Shown here one piece after another: positions 1-6,602 of a stretch of DNA of 6,602 nucleotides; within the stretch, counting starts at the first letter, position 1, and each line of letters begins with the position of its first letter. The DNA is from Trueperaceae bacterium (lineage in GTDB: Bacteria > Deinococcota > Deinococci > Deinococcales > Trueperaceae), in assembly GCA_003567075.1 (NCBI GenBank), contig PXAU01000041.1:1-6602 (forward strand), read 5' to 3'. A program made the position numbers and the translations under genes. Under the pieces are notes generated by a model. The model saw nothing but the letters and a program-made list of their open reading frames with translations, made no database searches and was not told where the DNA came from.

Positions 1-146
1 CCGGCGTGCCCCACGCGGCGGGTGCCGAGCAGGCGCCGGGCGCGGCCCACCACGTCGTGCGAGGTGAGACCGAGCGGCTTGTCGACGATGAAGACGCGCA
101 CGTCGTCAGCGTAGCCGAGCGAGCCCTCGACCACGTCGAAAAGCAT
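1..146 (-). CDS. truB: tRNA pseudouridine synthase TruB, N-terminal part (runs off the window)
   Basis: TruB converts U55 to pseudouridine in the T-loop of nearly all tRNAs. It acts in the cytoplasm. Reading the minus strand from the ATG at 146 gives 48 complete codons with no stop. The product contains VDKPLGLTSHDVVGRARR followed by LLGTRRVGHAG, the conserved opening of the TruB family, in which the next residues normally are TLDP. The catalytic Asp lies just beyond that point, outside the window. The start is uncertain. ATG at 146 gives about 20 residues before DKP, more than usual. An in-frame GTG at 101 would give MRVFIVDKP, closer to the family norm. I prefer ATG because codon third positions are strongly G/C from there on, but its ribosome site is weak. 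The frame is open back to the stop of the upstream ABC ATPase gene. That gene lies about 90 nt away on the same strand, so co-transcription is possible but a functional link is not expected. Confidence 0.9.
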   Translation of the reverse strand, partial: MLFDVVEGSLGYADDVRVFIVDKPLGLTSHDVVGRARRLLGTRRVGHA

Positions 147-183
147 TGGCCTGCGCGGAGCGAACCCTGGCCAAGCGGCCCTT

Positions 184-231
184 CCTCGACGCGCTGCGGC
201 TCGCCTGCGCACGTCCGGACGGTCGTCGAGG
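184..231. repeat. Imperfectly nested inverted repeat between the ABC ATPase gene and truB
   Basis: In the roughly 90-nt gap between the ATPase stop and the truB start, 8-bp arms CCTCGACG (184-191) and CGTCGAGG (224-231) are exact reverse complements. Between them lies the 10-bp palindrome CGTCCGGACG (212-221). No T-run follows on either strand, so this is not a textbook intrinsic terminator. It could be a weak RNA structure or a chance product of high GC content. Confidence 0.35.
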
Positions 232-236
232 CGCCA

Positions 237-1406
237 TCAAGCGACGTCGTCGACGACGCGTGGACCCTTGGCCAGCAAGCGACCGCTGTCCCGCTCGTAG
301 AAGCGCACCGCACCGACGTCGACGGCCACCTCGACCTCCGAGCCGACGGCAGGTTCCTCGCGCCCCTTGTCGTGCTTCACGATGAGCGGCCCCGAGCCGT
401 CGGTCTCGATGAGCAGCACGTAGTGCGCGCCCATGAACTGCGCTGACACGAGCCGGAAGCGGCCCCGCAACCGCCCGTCCGAGGCGGTGCCGTTGGCGGT
501 GCCGCTGGCCCCGCCGTTTGCGCCGACCAACTGGCAGTACTCGGGGCGCAACGAGACGACGACGTCCTGCGCCGGGACGCGCTTGTCGAGCTGCACCGAG
601 CCGAACCCGGGCAGCGTCACCCGTGAGCCGCCGTCCATCTGCTCCACGCGCGATGGGACATGGTTGGGCGGCGGCGACCCGAGGAAGCCAGCCACGAAGA
701 CGTGCCGCGAGTCCTCGTACACGTCTTCGGGTGACCCGAGGTGCAGGATCACGCCATCGTTCATGACCGCGATCTTGTCGGCGAGCGCGAGCGCCTCTTC
801 CTGATCATGGGTCACGTACACGCCGCTCGTCCTGAAGCTCTGCTGGATGCGCCGTAGCTCGACCCGCGTGTGCACCCGCAGGCGCGCATCGAGGTTCGAC
901 AGCGGCTCGTCCATCAAGAAGATCTCGGGCTGTACGACCACCATCCGCGCGAGCGCGACGCGCTGCTGTTGCCCGCCCGAGAGCTCCGAGGGAAAGCGCT
1001 CCAAGAAGCTTTCGATTCCCATCATACCGGCGGTCTCCGCCAGGCGCCGCTGCGCCTCCGGGCGCGGCAGCCGCAGCGCCTTGAGGCCGTACGTGATGTT
1101 GTCCACGACCTTCATGTGCGGCCACAAGGCGTAGTTCTGGAACATCATGCCGATGCCGCGTTTCGAGGGCGGCACGAAGATGCCCTTTCTCGACGAGAAG
1201 ACGCACTTGCCGCCAAGGTAGATCTCCCCCGACGTTGGCTCGAGTAGGCCTGCCAGCATCCGTAGCAAGGTGGTCTTGCCGCAGCCCGAGGGTCCCAGCA
1301 GGCACACCAGTTCGCCGCTGGCGACGCTGAAGCTCACGTCGTTCACGGCCACGGTGTCCCCGAAGCGTTTGGTCAGGTTCTCGACGACGACCGCATGCTC
1401 GCTCAC
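237..1406 (-). CDS. ABC importer ATPase, FbpC/AfuC/PotA-like, with C-terminal TOBE domain
   Basis: This cytoplasmic ATPase (389 aa) powers the importer encoded just upstream. All nucleotide-binding motifs are intact: Walker A GPSGCGKTT (residues 38-46), Q-loop Gln90 in FQNYALWPHM, signature LSGGQQQR (142-149), Walker B IFLMDE (162-167), D-loop SNLD (170-173) and switch His200 in THDQEEA. From about residue 245 onward a TOBE-type domain carries the typical LRPE motif (286-289). It is interrupted by a Gly/Ala/Ser/Thr/Asn-rich linker at about 295-311. The length and layout fit the 350-390 aa ATPases of iron(III), hexose-phosphate, thiamine, polyamine and aminoethylphosphonate importers; the sequence alone does not separate these. 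The start is a GTG directly after the permease TAA stop with no intervening base. An AAGGAG lies 11 nt upstream, inside the end of the permease gene, which implies translational coupling. Confidence 0.9.
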   Translation of the reverse strand: MSEHAVVVENLTKRFGDTVAVNDVSFSVASGELVCLLGPSGCGKTTLLRMLAGLLEPTSGEIYLGGKCVFSSRKGIFVPPSKRGIGMMFQNYALWPHMKVVDNITYGLKALRLPRPEAQRRLAETAGMMGIESFLERFPSELSGGQQQRVALARMVVVQPEIFLMDEPLSNLDARLRVHTRVELRRIQQSFRTSGVYVTHDQEEALALADKIAVMNDGVILHLGSPEDVYEDSRHVFVAGFLGSPPPNHVPSRVEQMDGGSRVTLPGFGSVQLDKRVPAQDVVVSLRPEYCQLVGANGGASGTANGTASDGRLRGRFRLVSAQFMGAHYVLLIETDGSGPLIVKHDKGREEPAVGSEVEVAVDVGAVRFYERDSGRLLAKGPRVVDDVA

Positions 1407-3206
1407 TTAACTGTCATCTCCTTGCCGCTGCAGGACCTTGAAGCCGAGCCAGTACGAGACCACCACCACGACGAAGGTGACCGTGAGGATGATGACGCTG
1501 ATGGCAGCCCAGTGCTGGAAGTACCCCTCGCCGTAGTACACGAGTGCGAACCAGGTGAGGACCGGGTCGCGCGCCGGCACGAGCAGCGCCACCAGGTCGA
1601 GCTCCTTCGTGACACCGATGAAGGCGATGATGAAGGTGATCACGAAGCCGTCCTTCGACATCGGCAGCAGCACGCGCATGAAGGCGCGCCACCACGAGCC
1701 GAAGGTGAGCGCGGTGTCCTCGAGGTCGCTAGAGATCTGCGTCTGGACGTTCGTGCCGACCCGCGCCGCGAACGGAAGCAGGTTCGTGACCACCGCCGCG
1801 ATGATGAGCACGTACGAGCCGTACAGCGCCGGTATGGGGCCGAAGCCAGCCGCATAGCTGCTCAGGTACATCGCACCGAAGACGATGCCGGGGATCAGGT
1901 AGGGCACGAACGACGCCTGGTCGACCAGGCTGGTGAGACGGCTGCCCTTGCCGCGCACGATCACGTAGCCGAACAGGAAGCTCGCCACACCGACCAGCAG
2001 CGCCGACACGAGGCCCAAGCGGAGGCTGTTCCACATCGCGCTCAAGGTGGCCGGGCTCGTGAACACGCCTGCGAGGCTCGCCGGTCCCCAACCGGTCTGC
2101 GCGCTCCCGACCCAGTAGTGGAGCGTCAGGTTGTCCAGGCTGTAGCGACCGGTTTGAAGCAGGAACGACTCGGAAACGATCATGAGGAGCGGGAACAGGG
2201 CGACGAAGAACAAGAACACGAGCACCGCGATCGCGAGCGGCCAGCGCCAGGACCGCAGCGGCGTGAGCCGCGTCGCGAAGCCCTTGCCGCTGATGGTCAC
2301 GAAGCTGCGGCGGCTGCCCAACACAACCTTCGCGTAGAGCCATATGAGGCTGGCGGTGATCAGGATCAGCAGGATCGTCTGGACGAAGGCTTCGCCGTAG
2401 CGGTTCGCGCCTATGTTCTGGTACAGCACCGTCGAGAGCAGGTTGAAGCGCACGGGCGAGCCGAGGAACTCAGGCACAGCGAACGTGCCGAGCGCGGCGG
2501 CGGACGAGAGGATGAACGATGACACCAGCGCCGGGATCACCAGAGGCAGTGTGACGGTGCGCAGGATGCGGAAGGTCGATGCCCCGAGCACGACCGCGTT
2601 CTCCTCCATGCTGGCGTCGATCTTGCGCAACGAGATGGACACCAGCAGGAAGCTGAAGGCCATGTAGTTGATGGTGAGCACGGTGATGATGGCCACCGGT
2701 CCGTACGCCAACCAGGCCGGCGCCTCGGCCCCGAGCTGCGCCAGAAGACCTCCGGTCACGCTGTACTCCGCAGTCCGGAAGACCAGGAGCCAGGCCAGCG
2801 CCAGCGCGAACGACGGGACGATGTTCGGCACGATGGCGAGCACCCCGACCAGGCCCTTCGCGGGCAGGTCGGTACGCACCACCAGCCAGGCCAGGAAGCT
2901 GCCGAGCAGCGTCGCCAGCACACCGGTCACGCTCGCCACCACGAGCGTGTTCATGAGCGGTCGGTAGAGCAGGAACTCGCCGAGCGGCAATGTGAACAAA
3001 CGGCGCCAGTAGACGAACGAGAAGCTGCCGGCCGGGCGGTCCGCGAGGCGGATGTCGTAGCTGTGCCCTTGCACCGTGACGCTCTGCGCCACGATGATCG
3101 CCAGCGGCACCAAGATAAGGAATGCCAAGAGAACGAGCAGGACGACGCCCATCAGGGGGTGCGGGCGCGTCAGGCGGTACTTCAGGAGGCCGAATCGGGT
3201 GCGCAC
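1407..3206 (-). CDS. Double-length ABC importer permease, FbpB/AfuB-like (two fused transmembrane domains)
   Basis: This 599-aa inner-membrane protein forms the whole translocation channel, with two BPD-type permease halves in one chain. Hydrophobic segments include residues about 19-41, 84-110, 120-143, 170-192, 222-243 and 272-296 in the first half. In the second half they include about 322-348, 395-417, 434-455, 460-480, 518-543 and 568-589, so about twelve helices. Each half carries the cytoplasmic EAA-type loop that docks on the ATPase: EENAVVLGAS (201-210) and DLEDTALTFG (494-503), each followed by a conserved LP. A fused permease with a single ATPase is typical of the FbpB/AfuB/ThiP-like group. 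The start is GTG at 3206, preceded by GGGAAGGAA about 9 nt away. The gene follows the binding-protein gene after 77 nt containing a strong hairpin, and its stop abuts the ATPase start. The substrate is not readable from this protein. Confidence 0.9.
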   Translation of the reverse strand: MRTRFGLLKYRLTRPHPLMGVVLLVLLAFLILVPLAIIVAQSVTVQGHSYDIRLADRPAGSFSFVYWRRLFTLPLGEFLLYRPLMNTLVVASVTGVLATLLGSFLAWLVVRTDLPAKGLVGVLAIVPNIVPSFALALAWLLVFRTAEYSVTGGLLAQLGAEAPAWLAYGPVAIITVLTINYMAFSFLLVSISLRKIDASMEENAVVLGASTFRILRTVTLPLVIPALVSSFILSSAAALGTFAVPEFLGSPVRFNLLSTVLYQNIGANRYGEAFVQTILLILITASLIWLYAKVVLGSRRSFVTISGKGFATRLTPLRSWRWPLAIAVLVFLFFVALFPLLMIVSESFLLQTGRYSLDNLTLHYWVGSAQTGWGPASLAGVFTSPATLSAMWNSLRLGLVSALLVGVASFLFGYVIVRGKGSRLTSLVDQASFVPYLIPGIVFGAMYLSSYAAGFGPIPALYGSYVLIIAAVVTNLLPFAARVGTNVQTQISSDLEDTALTFGSWWRAFMRVLLPMSKDGFVITFIIAFIGVTKELDLVALLVPARDPVLTWFALVYYGEGYFQHWAAISVIILTVTFVVVVVSYWLGFKVLQRQGDDS

Positions 3207-3236
3207 GAGTCGCGGTTCCTTCCCTTCGTGCGAGGT

Positions 3237-3275
3237 CGTGCGCGCCGGCCGCGAGCACCGGGGCCGGCGCGCACG
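3237..3275 (-). promoter_or_regulatory. 14-bp perfect stem-loop between binding-protein and permease genes
   Basis: Bases 3237-3250 and 3262-3275 are exact reverse complements over 14 bp (CGTGCGCGCCGGCC and its complement), with an 11-nt loop. In the mRNA the hairpin begins 8 nt after the TAG of the binding-protein gene. It ends about 12 nt before the purine-rich ribosome site of the permease, so that site stays free. There is no U-run after it. Similar intergenic hairpins between binding-protein and permease genes, as in malE-malF, are known to protect the upstream message from 3' exonucleases or to reduce read-through. Either would give the excess of binding protein over permease that such systems need. 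The structure is seen in the sequence; the role is inferred. Confidence 0.75.
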
Positions 3276-3283
3276 CGGGGGAC

Positions 3284-4447
3284 CTACTCGTACATCCGGA
3301 AGAAGTCGAGCAGTTCGCCGGCGATCTCGTCGTGGAAGGAGGGGTCACCCACCCACACGGTATCGAGGTCGAGCGCCGGGGTGAAGGCAGGCGGATCCCA
3401 GTCGATGCGCGGCGGGAACGTGCCTGGGCTCGACCAGGGCGCGTACCCGTCCTCCTCCAGGAGGAAGCGGTAGAGCAGCTTCGCGGCGTTCGGGTTGGGG
3501 GTGGAGGCGGGGATCACCAGCGTGTGGGAGAAGAGCATCGCCCAGCGCGGCCCGATCTCCGTGCTCAAGGGGATGTCGAGGTTCCCGTCGTCGTCGACCC
3601 GCAGCAGGTGCTCCACACGGCGGATCTGAGCGGTGCCCAGCAGGGTCACGCCGTCGTAGCCGGGCGTCCCCAGCGTGTCCATCATCTCCGCCGGCGATTG
3701 CACGCGGCGCGGCCGGTTGTCGAGGATGCGCTTCATGAACTCGTATCCGGCGTTCTCGTACGGCTGCGTGTACTGGATGGGCTCACCGAAGACCCGCTCG
3801 TACTCGGCCTCCATCTCGTCGGCGTACTTGATGAAGGTCGCGAAGAACATCTGGTAGATGGAACCGGACAGGTCACCCGACTGGATGCGGCCACGCCATT
3901 CGGGCCGGGTGAGATCCCACCAGCTCGTGATCGGGGGCTCGGGGAAGGTGTCCTGGTTGTAGAGCGCCGTGAGCGCCTCGGTGCCGTGCTTGATCGATGG
4001 CGTGCGCATGCCCTCGGGGATGAGCGCCTCGAGGTAGCGCGGCATGTAGCCCACCAGCCGGCCTTGCTCGAGGAAGTCCCACACCTGCGGCGCCTCGCTG
4101 GCGAACATGACGTCCACTTCGGGCCGGTTGGCGCGCTGCTGGGCGTCGAGCCGCTGCATCTGGTCCTCGGTGACCAAGCCCGCGTAGACCGGCGTGATGC
4201 CGTAGCGCTGCTCGAAGATCTCGAGCACCGGTGGATGCCGGCTGCTGAGCGAGTACAGGACGACCTCGCCCTCCTCGCGCGCGGCGGCCTCGATCGCGTC
4301 CCAATCCTCTTCCGCCGGCTGGTACGGGCCGAGTTCCGCGCGCTGGAGCGCGGCGTCGATCTCGTCGGGCGTCACCTGCGCCACTGCGCCCGACACGAGC
4401 GCGAGGGCCAAGATGGCCGCCAGGAAGGCCATAAGGTTCCTTCTCAT
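3284..4447 (-). CDS. Periplasmic solute-binding protein of an FbpA/AfuA-like ABC importer
   Basis: This 387-aa secreted protein captures the ligand and delivers it to the permease encoded downstream. Residues 1-23 form a Sec signal peptide: MRRN basic region, hydrophobic core 6-18, and AVA|Q cleavage after Ala23. There is no lipobox Cys, so it should be soluble in a periplasm. The mature protein shows the class hallmarks: EGEVVLYSLSS (59-69, first strand and ligand loop), PEVDVMF (109-115), SWWDLTRPEWRGRI (175-188), and TPNPNAAKLLYRFLLEEDG near the C-terminus. The length is normal, allowing for an extra 35-residue acidic N-terminal stretch before the domain. Classical FbpA binds iron with two adjacent tyrosines in the C-lobe. 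I see no YY pair here, so an iron role is doubtful, and phosphosugar, aminoethylphosphonate or another anion should be considered. The ATG at 4447 is preferred for its basic n-region. Upstream lie AGGTG (8 nt away) and AAGGAG (14 nt away). Confidence 0.88.
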   Translation of the reverse strand: MRRNLMAFLAAILALALVSGAVAQVTPDEIDAALQRAELGPYQPAEEDWDAIEAAAREEGEVVLYSLSSRHPPVLEIFEQRYGITPVYAGLVTEDQMQRLDAQQRANRPEVDVMFASEAPQVWDFLEQGRLVGYMPRYLEALIPEGMRTPSIKHGTEALTALYNQDTFPEPPITSWWDLTRPEWRGRIQSGDLSGSIYQMFFATFIKYADEMEAEYERVFGEPIQYTQPYENAGYEFMKRILDNRPRRVQSPAEMMDTLGTPGYDGVTLLGTAQIRRVEHLLRVDDDGNLDIPLSTEIGPRWAMLFSHTLVIPASTPNPNAAKLLYRFLLEEDGYAPWSSPGTFPPRIDWDPPAFTPALDLDTVWVGDPSFHDEIAGELLDFFRMYE

Positions 4448-4478
4448 CCTTGCTGCACCTGCTCCTTCATTGACGATG

Positions 4479-4498
4479 GCGCGGCACGCTGGCCGCGC
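4479..4498 (-). promoter_or_regulatory. Short GC-rich hairpin in the leader of the binding-protein gene
   Basis: GCGCGGC (4479-4485) and GCCGCGC (4492-4498) are perfect complements around a 6-nt loop, about 32 nt upstream of the binding-protein ATG. It lies just 5' of the AAGGAG/AGGTG ribosome site and does not cover it. It may be part of a structured leader or a chance GC-rich hairpin. No U-run follows. Confidence 0.4.
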
Positions 4499-4549
4499 AG
4501 GTACGACGTGTTGCCGGTTCGAGCTCTTCCAGGCACCCTCCTTCAGCGG

Positions 4550-4584
4550 CCTCGCGCCGCACGAGAACGAGGCACGGCGCGAGG
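4550..4584 (-). promoter_or_regulatory. 10-bp perfect inverted repeat after the SIS gene, upstream of the importer genes
   Basis: CCTCGCGCCG (4550-4559) and CGGCGCGAGG (4575-4584) are exact reverse complements with a 15-nt spacer. On the minus strand the element starts 26 nt after the SIS stop codon and lies about 100 nt before the binding-protein ATG. It could be an attenuator or partial terminator that separates SIS expression from importer expression, or an operator for a dimeric regulator. No T-run follows in either direction, which argues against a simple intrinsic terminator. I could not identify a convincing -35/-10 pair in this 163-nt gap. Confidence 0.55.
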
Positions 4585-4610
4585 GTCGCAGACCGCCGAC
4601 GCGAACGCGT

Positions 4611-5366
4611 TCACGCGGCAGAACTCGACCCTCGGCGGGGGAAGTGCGTCAAGCGGGGCCACAAGGCGTCCGCCAGGCGCCGGTTGTGTTCGTCGCCGCC
4701 GGGAACGTTCGCGCTCACCAGCACGGGCGGCTGCCGCCCGGCGTCGAGCAGCATCTGCGCCGACTGTGCCACCACCGCGTTCAGGAGCGCCGTGGCAACG
4801 GCCGTCGAGGTTGCCGCCACGCGCCAGCCCGCGTCGCCGAGCGGCAACGCGGCATCACCGAACGGCACATGGGTATCGAGTACCAGATCAGCCAGCTCGA
4901 ACAGCTTCAGCCCTGAACCATGCCGCGAGGGCGTGCGCTCCGAGTGCGCGCGCGAGGTCACGGCGATGACGGTCGCTCCGCATGTCGACGCGTGCTGAGC
5001 CACTTCGACCGGCACGGGGTTGATGCCTGAGTGCGACACCACGAACACGGCGTCGCGCGGGCCGATGTCGTACGTCTCGAGGAAGCTTGCGGCGTACCCT
5101 TCGACACGCTCGGCGGCTCCGTGGCTGGGATCCTCGATGGCGACCACGGGCGCGAGCCCGCCGGCACGCCAGGTGAGCTCAGCGGCGATGAAGCGCGAGT
5201 GCCCACTGCCGAAGGCGAAGACGAGACCGTCCGCCAAGAGGGCGTCAGCGACGATGCGGGCCGCCTCCCGCAGCGATTCGGCTTCGCTCCGAGCGGCTTC
5301 CCGCAGTTGGCTGGCGAGCGCCTCGAAGTAGTCGTCGATCCGGTCACGGCGTTCAGGCAAGCCCAT
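4611..5366 (-). CDS. SIS-domain phosphosugar isomerase/binding-like protein (UPF0309-type)
   Basis: This 251-aa cytoplasmic protein has a single SIS (sugar isomerase) domain, the fold that binds phosphorylated sugars in GmhA, AgaS, MurQ and GlmS. An N-terminal helical region (about 1-45) leads into FGSGHSRF (52-59, first phosphate-binding Ser loop). Next come VVSHSGINPVPVE (109-121, the second Ser-rich loop) and TSRAHSERTPSRH (137-149). The C-terminal block VSANVPGGDEHNRR (217-230) is characteristic of the uncharacterised UPF0309-like SIS group. The exact reaction is unknown. An in-frame GTG at 5435 would add 23 residues of poor coding character. I chose ATG at 5366 (MGLPERRDRIDDYF), which has GGAGG 4 nt upstream and matches the usual start of the family. 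It is the first gene of the leftward cluster, 163 nt before the binding-protein gene, which suggests that it handles a phosphorylated sugar linked to the importer. Bases 4603-4612 form the palindrome GAACGCGTTC across its stop codon. Confidence 0.87.
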   Translation of the reverse strand: MGLPERRDRIDDYFEALASQLREAARSEAESLREAARIVADALLADGLVFAFGSGHSRFIAAELTWRAGGLAPVVAIEDPSHGAAERVEGYAASFLETYDIGPRDAVFVVSHSGINPVPVEVAQHASTCGATVIAVTSRAHSERTPSRHGSGLKLFELADLVLDTHVPFGDAALPLGDAGWRVAATSTAVATALLNAVVAQSAQMLLDAGRQPPVLVSANVPGGDEHNRRLADALWPRLTHFPRRGSSSAA

Positions 5367-5585
5367 GGCGCCTCCACGAGACAGCGCCCGAGAACGAGCG
5401 AGCGGTCGCGAAGCACATACAGGGCTGCACGCCACGGAGCCGCACCAGGACGCTGTTGAGGGAGCGTATCATGCGCTGGCCGGCAGGCCCAGGACAGCCG
5501 CCCCGCACCGTGACCTCCGGCACGTGCAACGCGCACCACCGCTCCCATACGATGGCCCGATGATCGCGCAGACGAGACGACCCGC
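5367..5585. promoter_or_regulatory. Divergent intergenic region between the SIS and NatA-like genes
   Basis: These 219 nt separate two genes transcribed away from each other, so both promoters should lie here. On the plus strand TACGAT (5548-5553) is a possible -10 box about 32 nt before the NatA-like ATG, but no good -35 sits at the right distance. On the minus strand the stretch around 5463-5472 (GATACG as read) is an even weaker candidate. The NatA-like ATG lacks a clear Shine-Dalgarno sequence, while the SIS ATG has GGAGG at 5371-5375. I saw no recognisable operator or RNA gene. The role is inferred from gene orientation. Confidence 0.45.
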
Positions 5586-6334
<749 letters not shown>

Positions 6335-6338
<4 letters not shown>

Positions 6339-6602
6339 GGCTGCGCATGATCCGCCGGGTGGCGGCGAAGGAGATCCTCTCGACCGTGCGCGATACCCGC
6401 GCGATCGTCTCGAACCTGCTGATCCCGCTCATCCTGCTGCCGGTGATCATGCTGGGGCTGCCGTTCCTGCTGGGCGGCCTCTTCCAGCGCGAGGTGGCGA
6501 CCGTCACCCCGCTCGGCATCCGGGGCTTGGAGCACACGCCGACCGATTTGGTATCGCTCATCGAGGCCCAAGCGGCCACGCTGGAGCCGGTGGACGACCC
6601 CG
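6335..6602 (+). CDS. ABC-2 type exporter permease, NatB-like, N-terminal part (runs off the window)
   Basis: This is the membrane partner of the ATPase just upstream. From the ATG at 6335, within the ATGA overlap, 89 complete codons are open to the window edge. The protein begins with a short basic cytoplasmic stretch containing KEILSTVRDTRA (12-23), the typical amphipathic lead-in of NatB-like permeases. It continues with one long hydrophobic segment (about 24-49, with helix-bending prolines at 31, 36 and 43). An extracytoplasmic region follows (about 50-89: VTPLGIRG, then a helix with DLVSLIEAQ, then EPVDDP). That pattern fits the large external domain after the first helix in this family. 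The remaining helices lie outside the window. Overlap with the ATPase gene and matching family support a two-gene exporter. The substrate is unknown; Na+ is the precedent in Bacillus NatAB. Confidence 0.82.

Noticed and set aside
1395..2522. A 375-codon open frame on the plus strand, antisense to the permease gene
   Set aside because: Its composition (His, Arg, Glu, Asp, Gln) mirrors the antisense of hydrophobic codons in the permease, and no protein family is recognisable.
3237..3275. Intrinsic transcription terminator
   Set aside because: The stem is strong but no T-run follows in either direction, and the next gene belongs to the same transporter, so complete termination would make no sense.
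3284..4447. Firm assignment as an iron(III)-binding protein FbpA
   Set aside because: The overall family fits, but the adjacent tyrosine pair used by FbpA to bind iron is not visible, so the substrate was left open.
3122..4969. A 615-codon open frame on the plus strand, antisense to the binding-protein gene
   Set aside because: It is antisense to a gene with clear family motifs and a signal peptide, its product is Arg/His/Ala-rich with no recognisable domain, and long antisense frames are common in high-GC DNA.
5367..5435. N-terminal extension of the SIS protein from a GTG at 5435
   Set aside because: The added residues are Arg/Ser/Ala-rich with poor codon bias and do not match the family; the ATG at 5366 has GGAGG just upstream.

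Overview
The window is high-GC bacterial DNA, tightly packed and with no sign of foreign DNA. The solute-binding protein carries an ordinary Sec signal peptide with no lipobox cysteine, which suggests a periplasm and so a cell with two membranes. The TruB N-terminus (VDKPLGLTSHDVV) resembles, from memory, those of Deinococcus/Thermus relatives. A Deinococcota-like organism is possible, but that is a weak inference.

Two transcription units diverge from the 5367-5585 gap. The leftward unit, read on the minus strand, runs: a SIS-domain phosphosugar-binding/isomerase-like protein (4611-5366), a 163-nt leader with two hairpins, a periplasmic binding protein (3284-4447), a 14-bp perfect stem-loop (3237-3275), a double-length two-domain ABC permease (1407-3206), its ATPase (237-1406, GTG start abutting the permease stop codon), and then the 5' part of truB (1-146), which leaves the window at base 1. 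The rightward unit, on the plus strand, is a NatA-like exporter ATPase (5586-6338) overlapping by 4 nt the first 89 codons of an ABC-2/NatB-like permease that leaves the window at base 6602.

The leftward import system has the architecture of the FbpABC/AfuABC group: one binding protein, one fused permease with two EAA loops, and one TOBE-containing ATPase. Automated annotation usually calls such sets 'iron(III)'. This binding protein shows no adjacent tyrosine pair like the one that ligates iron in classical FbpA, and a SIS phosphosugar protein lies immediately upstream. A phosphorylated sugar or a similar organophosphate is therefore at least as good a substrate guess as iron. In that model the binding protein captures the ligand in the periplasm, the permease and ATPase import it, and the SIS protein acts on the phosphosugar in the cytoplasm. 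No phage, transposon, CRISPR array, tRNA or rRNA was seen, and no intrinsic terminator with a T-run was found.
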